From positions 62,001-126,000 of the forward strand of contig QBVC01000015.1 in NCBI GenBank assembly GCA_003058495.1: 64,000 bases of DNA, in the 5' to 3' direction. The position numbers were made by a program, and so were the translations under genes. The stretch's first letter is position 1; each line of letters begins with the position of its first letter. This document shows positions 9,628 to 19,020 of the stretch, one piece after another. The notes beneath the pieces are model-generated. The model saw nothing but the letters and a program-made list of their open reading frames with translations, made no database searches and had not been told where the DNA came from. The stretch comes from a gamma proteobacterium symbiont of Ctena orbiculata. GTDB lineage: Bacteria > Pseudomonadota > Gammaproteobacteria > Chromatiales > Chromatiaceae.

Positions 9628-9764
9628 GACACTACTCCTAAACATATAAAGATTGTTTCGTTGCGACTCGTTCTGTCGGTCGCAACGTCAGAGTAGGTAC
9701 TTGCCGATTGAATGAGAAATTTTAATAAAGAATGTGTCTTATTTGATTTTTTTATCAATCGAAC

Positions 9765-10706
9765 TCAAACAGTCTCGGCCTGTTGCGCCGCCGCCCTGCC
9801 GCTTTGCCCCGAAACCAGAACCGGAACCGTCTCCTGGATATAGTCGAGAAATGATTTCACATGCTCAGGCTGTGTGCTGTCGCTGTTCCAGATCCATACA
9901 AAGCTGAAACAGGCAGGTTCATCCCTCTCGACAAAGAGCGGATAGCCGGCCTTGCAGTCGGCTGAGATCTTGGCCTTTGGCAGAATGCCCGCGCCGATAC
10001 CCAGCGAGACCCACTCCTCGATCACCTTGTAGCTCAGGGCCTGACCGGGATAGGCGTGCAACTCCACACCCTGGGACTTGAGCAGTGCCGTCAGCGCGCC
10101 GTTCAGTCCGCAGCCGCCGCCGGTGAGGATAACCGGGGTGGCGGGCAGATCGGCGATCTTGAATGAGAGATGGCTTGGGGACCGGCCGTCATCGGCGGCC
10201 GGCAGATAGTGGAGAGGATCACGGTAGAAGAGACAGCTGTGATCCGTCTCGTTCCCGTCAGTCTCGGGCACGATCTGCGCATCGATCTGGCCTCTGCTCA
10301 GGCGCTCGTCGAGTTCATCGATAAAGCACTCCTTGAAGAAGATGGTGACCTCCGGGTTGGCCTGGCGAAAGGGCTCCAGGACATGATCCAGCAGGCGCAT
10401 GTCCACCAGGGGGGAGAATCCGAGGCGCAGGATCTTGTGCACCGGGTTGTGGTAGGCGTCGGCCGCCTTGGTCAGTTCATCGAGACTCTGCAACACCTCG
10501 TTGATGCGCGGCAGCATATAATCTCCGAAGGGGGTCAGATCGACCCGGCGGGTCGTTCGCTCGAACAGCCTCCCCCCCAGCTCATCCTCGAGCTGCGAGA
10601 TGGCGTTGGATAGGGTGGGTTGGGTGGCGAAGCAGAGTTCGGCGGCTCGGCTGAATGACTGGGTCTCGGCAACGCGGGTGGCAAACTGGAGCTGTTTCAG
10701 GTTCAT
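9765..10706 (-). CDS. LysR-family transcriptional regulator
   Basis: 313 residues: an N-terminal winged helix-turn-helix (LQFATRVAETQSFSRAAELC through TQPTLSNAISQLE, residues about 5-40) and a LysR effector domain from about 90. A cysteine at position 199 in the strand-turn TGGGCGLNGAL sits where OxyR has its peroxidatic Cys199, but the second OxyR cysteine is not matched. It is divergent from the small membrane protein and di-heme peroxidase genes, so it is the likely regulator of those. A redox input is inference. Confidence 0.9.
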   Translation of the reverse strand: MNLKQLQFATRVAETQSFSRAAELCFATQPTLSNAISQLEDELGGRLFERTTRRVDLTPFGDYMLPRINEVLQSLDELTKAADAYHNPVHKILRLGFSPLVDMRLLDHVLEPFRQANPEVTIFFKECFIDELDERLSRGQIDAQIVPETDGNETDHSCLFYRDPLHYLPAADDGRSPSHLSFKIADLPATPVILTGGGCGLNGALTALLKSQGVELHAYPGQALSYKVIEEWVSLGIGAGILPKAKISADCKAGYPLFVERDEPACFSFVWIWNSDSTQPEHVKSFLDYIQETVPVLVSGQSGRAAAQQAETV

Positions 10707-10818
10707 GATTCAATTCATTCGTTTTTTAAATATATTTTATTCATAAATAGAATTTCTAAATTATTCACCCCGAGCATATGCTCTTCATCGAAACATTTCA
10801 ACGTCATGGAGATTATCG

Positions 10819-10998
10819 ATGAGTGCTCAACGCATGCTCTTCTTTACCGTCGCCGCCCTGCTCTTCAGCGGCATCGCCCTTTCCGGCTGGAACCAGGTGC
10901 ACTGGCTTCTCTATCTGCCCGCCGGGATGTTGGTCTTTGCCGGCCTGACCGGTATCTGTCCCGGCTTGATGCTCTATCGCAGACTCGGCTTCAAATAG
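10819..10998 (+). CDS. Small DUF2892/YgaP-like membrane protein (59 aa)
   Basis: Two-helix inner-membrane protein of 59 residues. It starts MSAQRMLFFTVAALLFSG, with a second helix LLYLPAGMLVFAGLTGICPG that ends in the short cytoplasmic tail YRRLGFK. This is the usual form of DUF2892 proteins, where the GICPG motif is typical; the same unit forms the membrane end of rhodanese YgaP. GGAG lies about 9 bases before the ATG. It begins about 110 bases from the divergent LysR start and ends 42 bases before the peroxidase, so probably forms an operon with it. Confidence 0.8.
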   Translation: MSAQRMLFFTVAALLFSGIALSGWNQVHWLLYLPAGMLVFAGLTGICPGLMLYRRLGFK

Positions 10999-11040
10999 GG
11001 ATTGAGTCGCGAACCAGTCGCCGCGGTTGACCGGAGGGTA

Positions 11041-12348
11041 ATGATGAATACGGGAATAGTGGAGCTGATAGCATTCGGCCTGGTGGCGATTGTCGCCGGT
11101 TTTTTTCTCCTCGTCAGCATGGTGCTCGAACTCGCGCCCGAGCAGCGGCGAAAATGGCTGCTGGGAATCGGTCTGGGAACCGGCATCATCGCTTTCAGCT
11201 TGAAGATCGGCCTGATCCTACTCTTTTCCCTCTATCCCGGGCCGATGCTGTCGCTTTTTCCCGAGCGTCAGCACGAATACGCGCCAAGCCATCTCCCCGA
11301 CGGCGGGCGGCACGACTCAAGCCTGGTGAAAACTCCCTATACCTGGCAGGCACTGCCCGCCTCCGCGCCATCGCCGGGGGACAATCCGCAGACGGCGGAG
11401 AAGATAAGGCTGGGCAGAATGCTTTTCTTCGATACCCGGTTGTCGGCGGACGGCACCCTGTCATGTGCATCCTGCCATGAGATCTCCAGCGATAAAGGGG
11501 GGGGTGACGGTTTGAGAGCGTCGATCGGTATCGGCGGCCAGCAGGGGACGAGAAACGCCCCCACGGTACTCAACGCCGCCTTCCAGAAGGTGTTGTTCTG
11601 GGATGGACGCGCCACCTCCCTGGAGGATCAGGCAAAGGGCCCGCTGATCAACCCCATCGAGATGGGTATGCCCTCACTGGATCGGGTGGTAGCAACCGTG
11701 AGCGGCATCGCGGAGTACATCGAGCCATTCGCCGCGGCGTTTCCCGCTCAGCCGTCGGTCACAATCGACAACATCGCCAAGGCCATCGCCGCCTACGAAC
11801 GCACCCTGATAACCCCGGACTCGCCCTATGACCGATTCGTCAAGGGCGACAGCAGCGCACTCTCCGCGCAACAGATCCGCGGCATGGCGCTGTTCGAATC
11901 GACCGGCTGCGTTTTCTGCCACTCCGGACCCAACTTCAGCGCTGCAAGCATCTTCGCTGACGACATACCCTTCAGGCTGTTTCCCTCCGTGCCCGATACC
12001 GAGTATGAGCAGCAGTATGGTTTCACCGACGACCCTGGCGCTGCGCCAGACCATAGCGGCTCAAAACCCGGTATCTGGCGCATTCCCTCGCTGCGCAACG
12101 TCAATCGAACCGGCCCCTATTTTCACAACGGATCGGTAGCCTCGCTGGAGGAGGCGGTGCGCATCATGGCGCGTGTTCAACTCAACAAATCCCTGAGCAA
12201 CAGCGCAACCGATGACAGCTCCATTCACTGGCTGCCCGGGGATCGGCGTTTGGCGGTTGCGACCCAGCAGGCGCTGAGCGATAGCGAGGTCGATGAGATT
12301 GTAGCCTTTCTCAAGGCCTTGGATGGTGATCTGCCGCCTCTCCATTGA
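11041..12348 (+). CDS. Membrane-anchored di-heme cytochrome c peroxidase (CCP/MauG family)
   Basis: About 435 residues. Two N-terminal transmembrane helices replace the usual cleavable signal peptide, followed by a periplasmic CCP/MauG domain with LGRMLFFDTRLSADGTLSC. There are two c-type haem sites: CASCH near residue 142 and CVFCH near residue 290. Homologous enzymes reduce H2O2 using cytochrome electrons. GGAGGG lies 2 bases before the first of two adjacent ATGs (11041, 11044), so the second may be the real start; a TTG at 11002 is unlikely. Its 3' end overlaps the convergent diguanylate cyclase gene by 38 bases. Confidence 0.9.
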   Translation: MMNTGIVELIAFGLVAIVAGFFLLVSMVLELAPEQRRKWLLGIGLGTGIIAFSLKIGLILLFSLYPGPMLSLFPERQHEYAPSHLPDGGRHDSSLVKTPYTWQALPASAPSPGDNPQTAEKIRLGRMLFFDTRLSADGTLSCASCHEISSDKGGGDGLRASIGIGGQQGTRNAPTVLNAAFQKVLFWDGRATSLEDQAKGPLINPIEMGMPSLDRVVATVSGIAEYIEPFAAAFPAQPSVTIDNIAKAIAAYERTLITPDSPYDRFVKGDSSALSAQQIRGMALFESTGCVFCHSGPNFSAASIFADDIPFRLFPSVPDTEYEQQYGFTDDPGAAPDHSGSKPGIWRIPSLRNVNRTGPYFHNGSVASLEEAVRIMARVQLNKSLSNSATDDSSIHWLPGDRRLAVATQQALSDSEVDEIVAFLKALDGDLPPLH

Positions 12349-13450
12349 CCACCACCCGGTTTCTGCCGCCTTGCTTCGCCTGATAGAGCGCGCTGTCGGC
12401 ACGGACCAATGGATCGTCCGCGGCGTCGCCGTTCCGCACTTCCGTGACACCCGCGGAGACCGTGATCGAAACCTGATCCGGTATCTCTTTCCAATTGGTG
12501 CGGGCAATGCGGTTGCGGATGCGTTCCACCAGGGCAATCGCATCGCTCAGGCTCGTGGCCGCCATGATGAGGATGAACTCCTCACCCCCGTACCGCACCA
12601 ATTTGTCGGATTCCCGGAACTCACTGCCGATCTGCGCGACTATCGACTTCAACACATCATCACCAACGGCGTGTCCGAAGCTGTCATTGATCCGCTTGAA
12701 GTGGTCGATATCGATCATCGCCACTGAACAGGGAATCCCTTTCCGCGCATAGAGGTTGAACTGTTCATCCAGAATAGTACCGAGCATCCAACGATTGTAG
12801 ATGCCCGTCAAGGCATCGTAGATCGCCTTCTCCTCGAATGCGCGGCTGACCTTGAAGATGCGCGAGCGCGTCACATAGCCGTAATAGCCGAGGGCGATGG
12901 TACGCAAAAGGATCAGTGAAAAGCTGACCGCCACCAACAGGTACTCGAACAAGGTGCCCTCCAGGAGGGTGAGCCCGCCACTGTTGAGAAAGAGCGTGAG
13001 GGCGATGACGAAAGTAGTGAACAACCAGACGGTGAGCGCTTCGGAGAAATGGATACGCAGGGTGCCGAATGCGAAGATGATAAATACGATGGCAAGAAAG
13101 AAGGGGGATATTTCAGGCGCCAGATAGATCCCCAGCGACTGCACACAGATGGCATAGATCATCTGCCAGAGGGTCATGTGACGGTTCCTGCAGCGATCGC
13201 TTATGCCGCTCCAGTGCAACAGGCTGAACAGCGCAACATGACCCAGGCCGGCGAGACCATAATAGAGCGGCGTGTCGCATTCAACGGTGCCGGCGATGCA
13301 GAAGAGAGAGAGCAGAATGGTATCGATCAGGTAGCTGACACCGACCGCGCACACCATCGCGATGCGAAAAAGACGCCGTTTTTTTTGCTGAGGAACGTGA
13401 TTAAGTCCTTTGATCGCATCCACCCAGATATCATCGGGATCGAAGCTCAT
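12311..13450 (-). CDS. Membrane-bound diguanylate cyclase (GGDEF)
   Basis: 379 residues. The N-terminal half has about six hydrophobic helices (residues 28-190) without a recognised sensor family. The C-terminal GGDEF domain starts at about 205 with the usual DALTGIYNR. The active-site loop is GGEEF at 288-292, compatible with activity. RESD at 279-282 is five residues before it and matches the RxxD product-inhibition site. It should make c-di-GMP in response to a membrane signal. The last 38 bases overlap the 3' end of the convergent peroxidase gene. Confidence 0.93.
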   Translation of the reverse strand: MSFDPDDIWVDAIKGLNHVPQQKKRRLFRIAMVCAVGVSYLIDTILLSLFCIAGTVECDTPLYYGLAGLGHVALFSLLHWSGISDRCRNRHMTLWQMIYAICVQSLGIYLAPEISPFFLAIVFIIFAFGTLRIHFSEALTVWLFTTFVIALTLFLNSGGLTLLEGTLFEYLLVAVSFSLILLRTIALGYYGYVTRSRIFKVSRAFEEKAIYDALTGIYNRWMLGTILDEQFNLYARKGIPCSVAMIDIDHFKRINDSFGHAVGDDVLKSIVAQIGSEFRESDKLVRYGGEEFILIMAATSLSDAIALVERIRNRIARTNWKEIPDQVSITVSAGVTEVRNGDAADDPLVRADSALYQAKQGGRNRVVVNGEAADHHPRP

Positions 13451-13920
13451 TTACTGGTTGCCGTGCTTTAGGCTGTATGCGGTAAAGGAATTAAAGAATA
13501 AGTAATGAAACCCCGGTATTGCGGGCGATCGTGCACCCTCGGATAGTTAGCGGTCGTCAGCATGTATACTTAAGCAAAGAGAGAGCGGATCGACGAAAAT
13601 GTAAAAGAGTGTGACCAAGCGCAAGCGACTCCCATGCCCCTGGCGCCCCAAAAACCGAGTGAAATAAAACACGTAATATCAATCCGTTAAATATCCCTAC
13701 CCGGTAGTGCCATGGCGATGCGCAGCCACTTGAACAACGCCGATCCATGCTTGTCAATGGAGTATGCAGGCATAATCTTTCTGCATCGGAATCCCCCTGC
13801 GTTGACATCGTTAGCCCGGCTGACGTAGGGTCGATTGGTACAGCCATGCGACTGCCTGCCCGGCACTCCGGATCGGGTGCCGTACTGTATAAACACATCC
13901 GTTTAGCGTCGAGACTTGAC
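13451..13920. other. Intergenic region, no gene seen
   Basis: The 470 bases between the diguanylate cyclase start and the M48 lipoprotein start are divergent upstream DNA. I see no convincing small gene, RNA or strong hairpin. It must hold both promoters. A TTGACA at about 13802 has no good -10 partner at 17 bases. Confidence 0.5.
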
Positions 13921-15462
13921 ATGAATAGGTTACTGATCGCCATCCTGCTGCCCCTCTCCCTGGCCACCGGTTGCGCGGTGAATCCGGTCACCGGAAAGAA
14001 TGAGCTGAGCCTAGTCTCCGAAGCCCAGGAGATGGAGATAGGCAGAAAAAACTATGCCCCGCTGCGCCAATCCCAGGGGGGCGACTACACGGTGGACAAG
14101 GAGTTGACCGCCTATGTCAGCGAAATAGGGCAAAAGCTGGCTCTGGTCAGCGATCGCAAGCTCCCTTATGAATTCAAGGTCCTGAATAACTCTGTACCCA
14201 ATGCCTGGGCACTGCCCGGGGGTAAGATCTCAATCAACCGCGGCCTCTTGACGGAGTTGCAGAGCGAGGCGGAACTGGCCGCCGTTCTCGGCCACGAGAT
14301 CGTTCACGCCGCGGCGAAACACACCGCCAGCAGCATGTCCCGCGGGATGTTGATACAGGGTGCGGTGATGGCCACGGTCATCGGCACCCAGGGCAAGGAT
14401 TACGCCCAGATCGCGCAGCTTGGCGCCGGCCTCGGTTCCCAGCTGATCACCCAGAAATATGGCCGTGACGCGGAACGGGAATCCGATCTCTACGGCATGA
14501 GGTACATGTCCAAGGCGGGATATGATCCCCAGGGGGCCGTCGATCTGCAGCGCACCTTCGTGCGCCTGTCGGAAGGCAAGAACCAGGATTGGCTCAGCGG
14601 CCTCTTCGCCAGCCATCCCCCCTCCATGGAACGGGTTGAAAACAACATCAAGACGGTCGCCGAGCTGCCGAAGGGCGGCATCACCGGCAAGCAGCGCTTC
14701 AAGGCCAAGACCGCGCATATAAAGCGCACCAAACCGGCCTATGAGGCCTATGAGGAGGGCCGTGAGGCCCTGCAAAAGGGCAATCTCAAAAAGGCCCGGA
14801 AGATGGCGGACAAGGCGTTAAGCCTGGAGCCGCGGGAGGGCCATTTCCACGCCCTGCTGGGCGATATCGAAGAGAAACGCAAGCACCCTGCCACCGCCAA
14901 GCGGCACTACGACAAAGCGATCAAGCTGAACGACAGCTTTTTTTACTACTTCCTGAAACGCGGCCTGGTCAATGAGAGGCTCAAGAACACCGATGCCGCC
15001 AAGCATGACCTGGAGAGAAGCGTGCAACTGCTGCCGACAGCCAATGCCTATAACTCTCTGGGCAATCTGGCGCGGGCGGAAGGCAACCTGAAATCGGCCA
15101 AGTCCTACTTTCGCAGGGCCGCCTCCAAAGACACCACGGAAGGCAAGGCCGCTTACAGCGCCCTGATGGAGCTCGATCTCTCCGAAAATCCGCAAAACTA
15201 CGTAAAACTGCGAACCGGCCTGGATAACAAGGGCAGAGTCAAGGCGGAATTGTATAACCCAACCCCCAGCGACATCAGGAATATCGTCATTGCCGTACAT
15301 TTTCGGGACGCCAATGGCAAGATTCGGAAGATCAAGCGGGTCTATAAATCTACCCTGGCCGCCGGGAAAAAGCGTTTGATCGACCTGCAGCTGAGCGACA
15401 TCCCGAAACAGCAACTCTCGAAGGCAAAGTTCGGCATCATCGGCGCCAAACTCGCCAAATAG
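13921..15462 (+). CDS. M48 metalloprotease lipoprotein with TPR repeats (BepA-like)
   Basis: 513 residues. A lipoprotein signal (LSLATGC, Cys at 18) fixes the start at the ATG at 13921 rather than further upstream. The zinc protease motif HEIVH is at residues 125-129, and the downstream ESDLYGMRYM supplies the third ligand. From about residue 280 the protein turns into TPR-like helices (YEEGREALQKGNLKKARKMA and repeats), then a C-terminal beta domain. E. coli BepA, with the same M48-TPR layout, controls outer-membrane protein and LptD assembly. Here the extra C-terminal domain makes it longer. A periplasmic quality-control role is likely. Confidence 0.88.
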   Translation: MNRLLIAILLPLSLATGCAVNPVTGKNELSLVSEAQEMEIGRKNYAPLRQSQGGDYTVDKELTAYVSEIGQKLALVSDRKLPYEFKVLNNSVPNAWALPGGKISINRGLLTELQSEAELAAVLGHEIVHAAAKHTASSMSRGMLIQGAVMATVIGTQGKDYAQIAQLGAGLGSQLITQKYGRDAERESDLYGMRYMSKAGYDPQGAVDLQRTFVRLSEGKNQDWLSGLFASHPPSMERVENNIKTVAELPKGGITGKQRFKAKTAHIKRTKPAYEAYEEGREALQKGNLKKARKMADKALSLEPREGHFHALLGDIEEKRKHPATAKRHYDKAIKLNDSFFYYFLKRGLVNERLKNTDAAKHDLERSVQLLPTANAYNSLGNLARAEGNLKSAKSYFRRAASKDTTEGKAAYSALMELDLSENPQNYVKLRTGLDNKGRVKAELYNPTPSDIRNIVIAVHFRDANGKIRKIKRVYKSTLAAGKKRLIDLQLSDIPKQQLSKAKFGIIGAKLAK

Positions 15463-15469
15463 GATGAAT

Positions 15470-15491
15470 TAGGGCCTGCTAACAGGCCCTA
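15470..15491 (+). terminator. Stem-loop after M48 gene
   Basis: TAGGGCCTG / CAGGCCCTA with a CTAA loop, 8 bases after the stop. There is no immediate T-run, so it could be a 3' protecting hairpin rather than an intrinsic terminator. Confidence 0.5.
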
Positions 15492-15632
15492 GCCAAATCC
15501 TCGTGTTTTTCCATTTTTTTCTTCTCTGTTGAATCCGGGTTCAGACCTGGTGCGTATTCATGCTTGAGGTTCTGCTTCAAGCAGGCTGACCAATCTGACT
15601 GAACAATTCATCTACCATCAGAGGAGATTTCC

Positions 15633-15890
15633 ATGAACAAGACAACCAAGACCGCAATCGTCGCCGGAGCGATCACCACCGCATTGGCCATGGGAGCGGT
15701 AAATGCAGCGCCTTCGGCCGGCACGGAAAAGTGTTACGGCGTCGCCAAGGCGGGGAAAAACGACTGTAAGGCCGGCCCAGGCACCAGTTGTGCAGGCAGC
15801 TCGAAAACCGATGGCCAGGGTAACGCCTGGATGCTGGTGCTCAAAGGCACCTGTGAAAAGATTGTCGGTGGCAGCCTGGCGGAGAGATAA
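15633..15890 (+). CDS. DUF2282/BufA1-type bufferin precursor peptide
   Basis: 85-residue exported peptide with a signal sequence ending at about VNAAP (residue 27). The mature part has four cysteines at 34, 45, 53 and 74 in the DUF2282 pattern [13 protein letters not shown] ... SCAG ... [11 protein letters not shown]. Proteins of this family (bufferins) are copper-binding peptides whose cysteines are modified by an MNIO (DUF692) enzyme with a DUF2063 partner. Neither partner is adjacent here: the next gene encodes an EAL-GGDEF protein. GAGGAG precedes the ATG. So this is an orphan copy, or is modified by an enzyme encoded elsewhere. Confidence 0.88.
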   Translation: MNKTTKTAIVAGAITTALAMGAVNAAPSAGTEKCYGVAKAGKNDCKAGPGTSCAGSSKTDGQGNAWMLVLKGTCEKIVGGSLAER

Positions 15891-16100
15891 CAGGCCAGGA
15901 GGCGTTTGCCGGATGGCGCTACCCCATCCGATCGTGCCGCCTCGATCCTGTTCAGGGACCGGGGCGGTACGCTTGCAGTCCAGGCAGAAAAGAGGAACCC
16001 TATTCTTCATTCCCTGAGATTTCACGGCTATGTCATATTTGTGGCGTAGAGTCGATGATCGAGACATTTCGCCATCTTCATCAAATCCAGGGCAGCTTAC

Positions 16101-17912
16101 GTGAGCGGAAACTCCGCCAAGGCCATACTGAAGGCTATAAAAGAGAATAGACTGATCAGCCTGTTTCAACCCATCGTCTCGGTGCAGAAACTCGAAATCC
16201 TTGGCTATGAAGCGTTGGTCAGGGGTCCCTCCGACAAGGCATGGCACTCTCCGCAAATGCTCTTCTCCCTGGCGGAAAAATACGACATCGGGAGCAAAGT
16301 CGAGATCGCCAGCCTCTACACCCATATCAGACGTCATCATAAACTGGGACTGAAAGGCAAGCTGTTCCTCAATCTCTCCTCGAAGTGCCTGTCGAGCAAC
16401 GAGTTCGAAATCGCAGAGCTGGTAAAAGAGATCGCTAAAACCGAGATCACTCCCGATAAGGTGATTATCGAGATCACCGAACGGCATCCTGTCCACGACT
16501 TTGTGCCGATGATCTCCATCCTGCAGGCGTTGAGACACCACGGCTTGAAGATAGCCATCGACGATCTGGGCGCGGGCTACTCCAGCCTGAGGCAGTGGTC
16601 TGAGATTCGACCCGACTTTGTAAAGATCGACGGCCATTTCGTGGAGAACATCCACGAGGACTCCATCAAGCGCCAGTTTGTCCGCTCGATCTGCGAAATC
16701 GCAAACAATATCGGCAGCAGCGTCATCGCCGAGGGCATAGAGACGGAAGAGGAGTTGGATACCATACGATCCCTCGAGGTCGACTATCTTCAGGGCTATC
16801 TGGTAGCCAGACCGCAGCGCAAACCGATACGGCACATCCCCAACCGACTCAAACAGTTCAGTCAAAACACACCCTATCTGGTGAACGAACAGCAGGTACG
16901 CGCGCTCGAAAAACCCGCTTTGACGGTCTCTCCCTCACTCACCGTGAAGGACCTATCGGAGGCGTTCTACAAAGACAAATCGCTCCGCGTGGCGGTGGTC
17001 CTGGAGAATCGAAAACCCCTGGGGATCATTACCAGAAACAGTCTGCAGCAACTCTTCTCCAGCCATTACGGGCGCGATCTCTACGGGCGAAAACCGGTGA
17101 CGCTGATCATGAATGAAGAGGCAATAACCGTTAACGAGGAGACCAAGATAGACCGTCTCAGCAATCAAATAACCACCAACAACGATTCGCTCCCGGACGA
17201 GTACTTTGTAATCGTTGACAAAAAGGAGCGCTACACCGGGGTAGGTTCTCTGATCGACCTGCTGCGCTCGGTTACCGATTTCAGGATCACTGCCGCCAGG
17301 CATGCCAATCCCCTTACCTTGCTTCCCGGCAATCTACGCATCAATCAGCACATCGACAGCCTGCTCTCGGCCAAGGAGTCCTTCGTACTCGCCTATTGTG
17401 ATGTCGACAATTTCAAACCGTTCAACGACACCTATGGCTATGCCCGTGGCGATGACGTGATCCGTGAAATCGGGCAACTCCTGTCCCGCTTCTCTCAACA
17501 GGATCAGGACTTTGTCGGACATATCGGGGGCGATGATTTTATTGTGGTGTTCCGCAGCATTGACTGGGAGACCCGCTGCCGTGACCTGCTCGATCATTTT
17601 CAGCAATCCGCCATCCGTTTCTACGACGATCAGCACAAGAAAACACTCGGAATAACATCAATCGATCGCACGGGAAAGCAGCAGTTCTTCGATATCATCT
17701 CCCTCTCCATTGGCGTGGTTCAGGTCAACTACAAACATTTCACATCACACAAGGAAGTGGCCTCGATCTCAAGCGAAGTGAAGAAGCAGGCGAAACGGAT
17801 ACAGGGCAATTCACTCTTCATCGACAGGCGCAACTACGAGAATGTCTTTGTGGCCATGGATACAGGTCCAGAGATGCTGACGAATGTGGTCCCCATCAAT
17901 CCCAAAAAATAG
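16101..17912 (+). CDS. EAL-CBS-GGDEF c-di-GMP protein
   Basis: 603 residues, GTG start. The order is EAL phosphodiesterase domain (about 10-245), a CBS-pair region (about 265-390) and a C-terminal GGDEF domain (about 410-580). The EAL domain keeps EALVRG, FLNLSS, EITERH, DDLGAGYSSL, VKIDG and the EGIETEEE glutamate, so it is probably active. The GGDEF loop reads GGDDF without an RxxD upstream, so activity is possible but less sure. This EAL-CBS-GGDEF arrangement is known in Pseudomonas and relatives, with the CBS pair sensing a nucleotide. It is 18 bases from the next gene. Confidence 0.9.
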   Translation: MSGNSAKAILKAIKENRLISLFQPIVSVQKLEILGYEALVRGPSDKAWHSPQMLFSLAEKYDIGSKVEIASLYTHIRRHHKLGLKGKLFLNLSSKCLSSNEFEIAELVKEIAKTEITPDKVIIEITERHPVHDFVPMISILQALRHHGLKIAIDDLGAGYSSLRQWSEIRPDFVKIDGHFVENIHEDSIKRQFVRSICEIANNIGSSVIAEGIETEEELDTIRSLEVDYLQGYLVARPQRKPIRHIPNRLKQFSQNTPYLVNEQQVRALEKPALTVSPSLTVKDLSEAFYKDKSLRVAVVLENRKPLGIITRNSLQQLFSSHYGRDLYGRKPVTLIMNEEAITVNEETKIDRLSNQITTNNDSLPDEYFVIVDKKERYTGVGSLIDLLRSVTDFRITAARHANPLTLLPGNLRINQHIDSLLSAKESFVLAYCDVDNFKPFNDTYGYARGDDVIREIGQLLSRFSQQDQDFVGHIGGDDFIVVFRSIDWETRCRDLLDHFQQSAIRFYDDQHKKTLGITSIDRTGKQQFFDIISLSIGVVQVNYKHFTSHKEVASISSEVKKQAKRIQGNSLFIDRRNYENVFVAMDTGPEMLTNVVPINPKK

Positions 17913-17930
17913 TTGGTTCGCGGGGTTGGA

Positions 17931-18821
17931 ATGATTGCCGAAACCAGGCAGCAGCCAAAGCCCTCCTCAACTCCGCTGATCGAGAATCAGTTGACAGACT
18001 ATTTCGAGGCCTGTCGTCAGCGCATACCGAGCTTCGTCGACAGACACTATTCTCTACCTGGCGCCATCGATCTCAACAGCAAGGCCTTGGGCTCGGATAT
18101 CCTGGTCGCCCCATTCAACTTCCTCATGGGCGTTCCCAATTTTCTCCTTCGTCTGCTTGCCCTGGTCATCGAACTCCTTGGCGGGCGTCGCGCGGCACGG
18201 CGAATGCTGAGCTTCCACCTTGGTATGCCCACACGGGTTCAGCAGGAGCTGGCTCATCGCCTAAATAGGGAACTCCTCGTCCTGTGCCGGCGCCCGATCG
18301 ATGCCGACCCGCGATTGCAGCAACGGGTACGCAAAGCCGCGGAAGAGCCCGTGCAGATCTATCTCCAGACGAGGAATGTCGCCGCCGACATCACCGCGGG
18401 CACCCTGGCAGCCATTCTTGGCCTTACCCTATTGAGCCAGTTCACCCCCGGATCCATCTCCGCCGGCACGGCAATCGCCCATCTCGTCGCCAGGGAGCAG
18501 GCGGCCTCGGATTTCTTTCTCGGAGAGACCCTGGGCCATCTCTACTACACCCTCTTCCCGGTGAGCCCGTCACTGGGAATCATTGCGGCAACCATCGCCC
18601 TGGTGATGGTGACAATCGCTCTGGTCGCGGCATTTTCCGGCATGCTTCACGATCCTATACAAAGCCTGACGGGGATCCATCAACGCCGTCTCAACCGGCT
18701 CCTCGATGCAATAGAGGACAACACCGCCGCATCGAACGGCAAGGGTTATCGTCCCAAGGATACCTTCGTCGGCAGGGTCTACGATTTTATCGATTGGATT
18801 AAAGGGCTGCTTGCGTTCTAA
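17931..18821 (+). CDS. Conserved membrane protein of unknown function (DUF6635-like)
   Basis: About 296 residues. The N-terminus is a soluble helical part (SFVDRHYSLPGAIDLNSKALGSDIL). There are hydrophobic segments at about 105-125 (FLLRLLALVIELLGG), 155-175 (AGTLAAILGLTLLS) and 225-250. It resembles, as far as I recall, the DUF6635 family; I do not know its role. It begins 18 bases after the EAL-CBS-GGDEF stop and may be co-transcribed. The ATG at 17931 is used because a TTG at 17913 lacks a ribosome site. Confidence 0.72.
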   Translation: MIAETRQQPKPSSTPLIENQLTDYFEACRQRIPSFVDRHYSLPGAIDLNSKALGSDILVAPFNFLMGVPNFLLRLLALVIELLGGRRAARRMLSFHLGMPTRVQQELAHRLNRELLVLCRRPIDADPRLQQRVRKAAEEPVQIYLQTRNVAADITAGTLAAILGLTLLSQFTPGSISAGTAIAHLVAREQAASDFFLGETLGHLYYTLFPVSPSLGIIAATIALVMVTIALVAAFSGMLHDPIQSLTGIHQRRLNRLLDAIEDNTAASNGKGYRPKDTFVGRVYDFIDWIKGLLAF

Positions 18822-18982
18822 GCCCTGATCTCCGCGCACGCCGGCCTGGACGGGTTCAAGGGGGATATGGCAGTTTCCCACCCCTGCAGCCTTCTGAAGC
18901 AGCCACTCCATATTTGTTTAATACATTGTTTTTCATGGGGTTTTCGGAAAGACTCCCGGAGAACCATTTCCTACTATTTTTG

Positions 18983-19004
18983 TCAGATATTTAGAATATT
19001 CTGA
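18983..19004. promoter_or_regulatory. Imperfect palindrome upstream of 19021 gene
   Basis: The segment TCAGATATTTAGAATATTCTGA is nearly palindromic about its centre. It lies 17 bases before the ATG of the downstream gene, with GGAG between. It could be an operator or an A+T-rich hairpin near the start. No regulator can be assigned. Confidence 0.35.
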
Positions 19005-19020
19005 TAATCTGGAGATTAGT

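Noticed and set aside
11002..11040. TTG start for the di-heme peroxidase
   Set aside because: No ribosome site; GGAGGG lies just before the two ATGs at 11041 and 11044.
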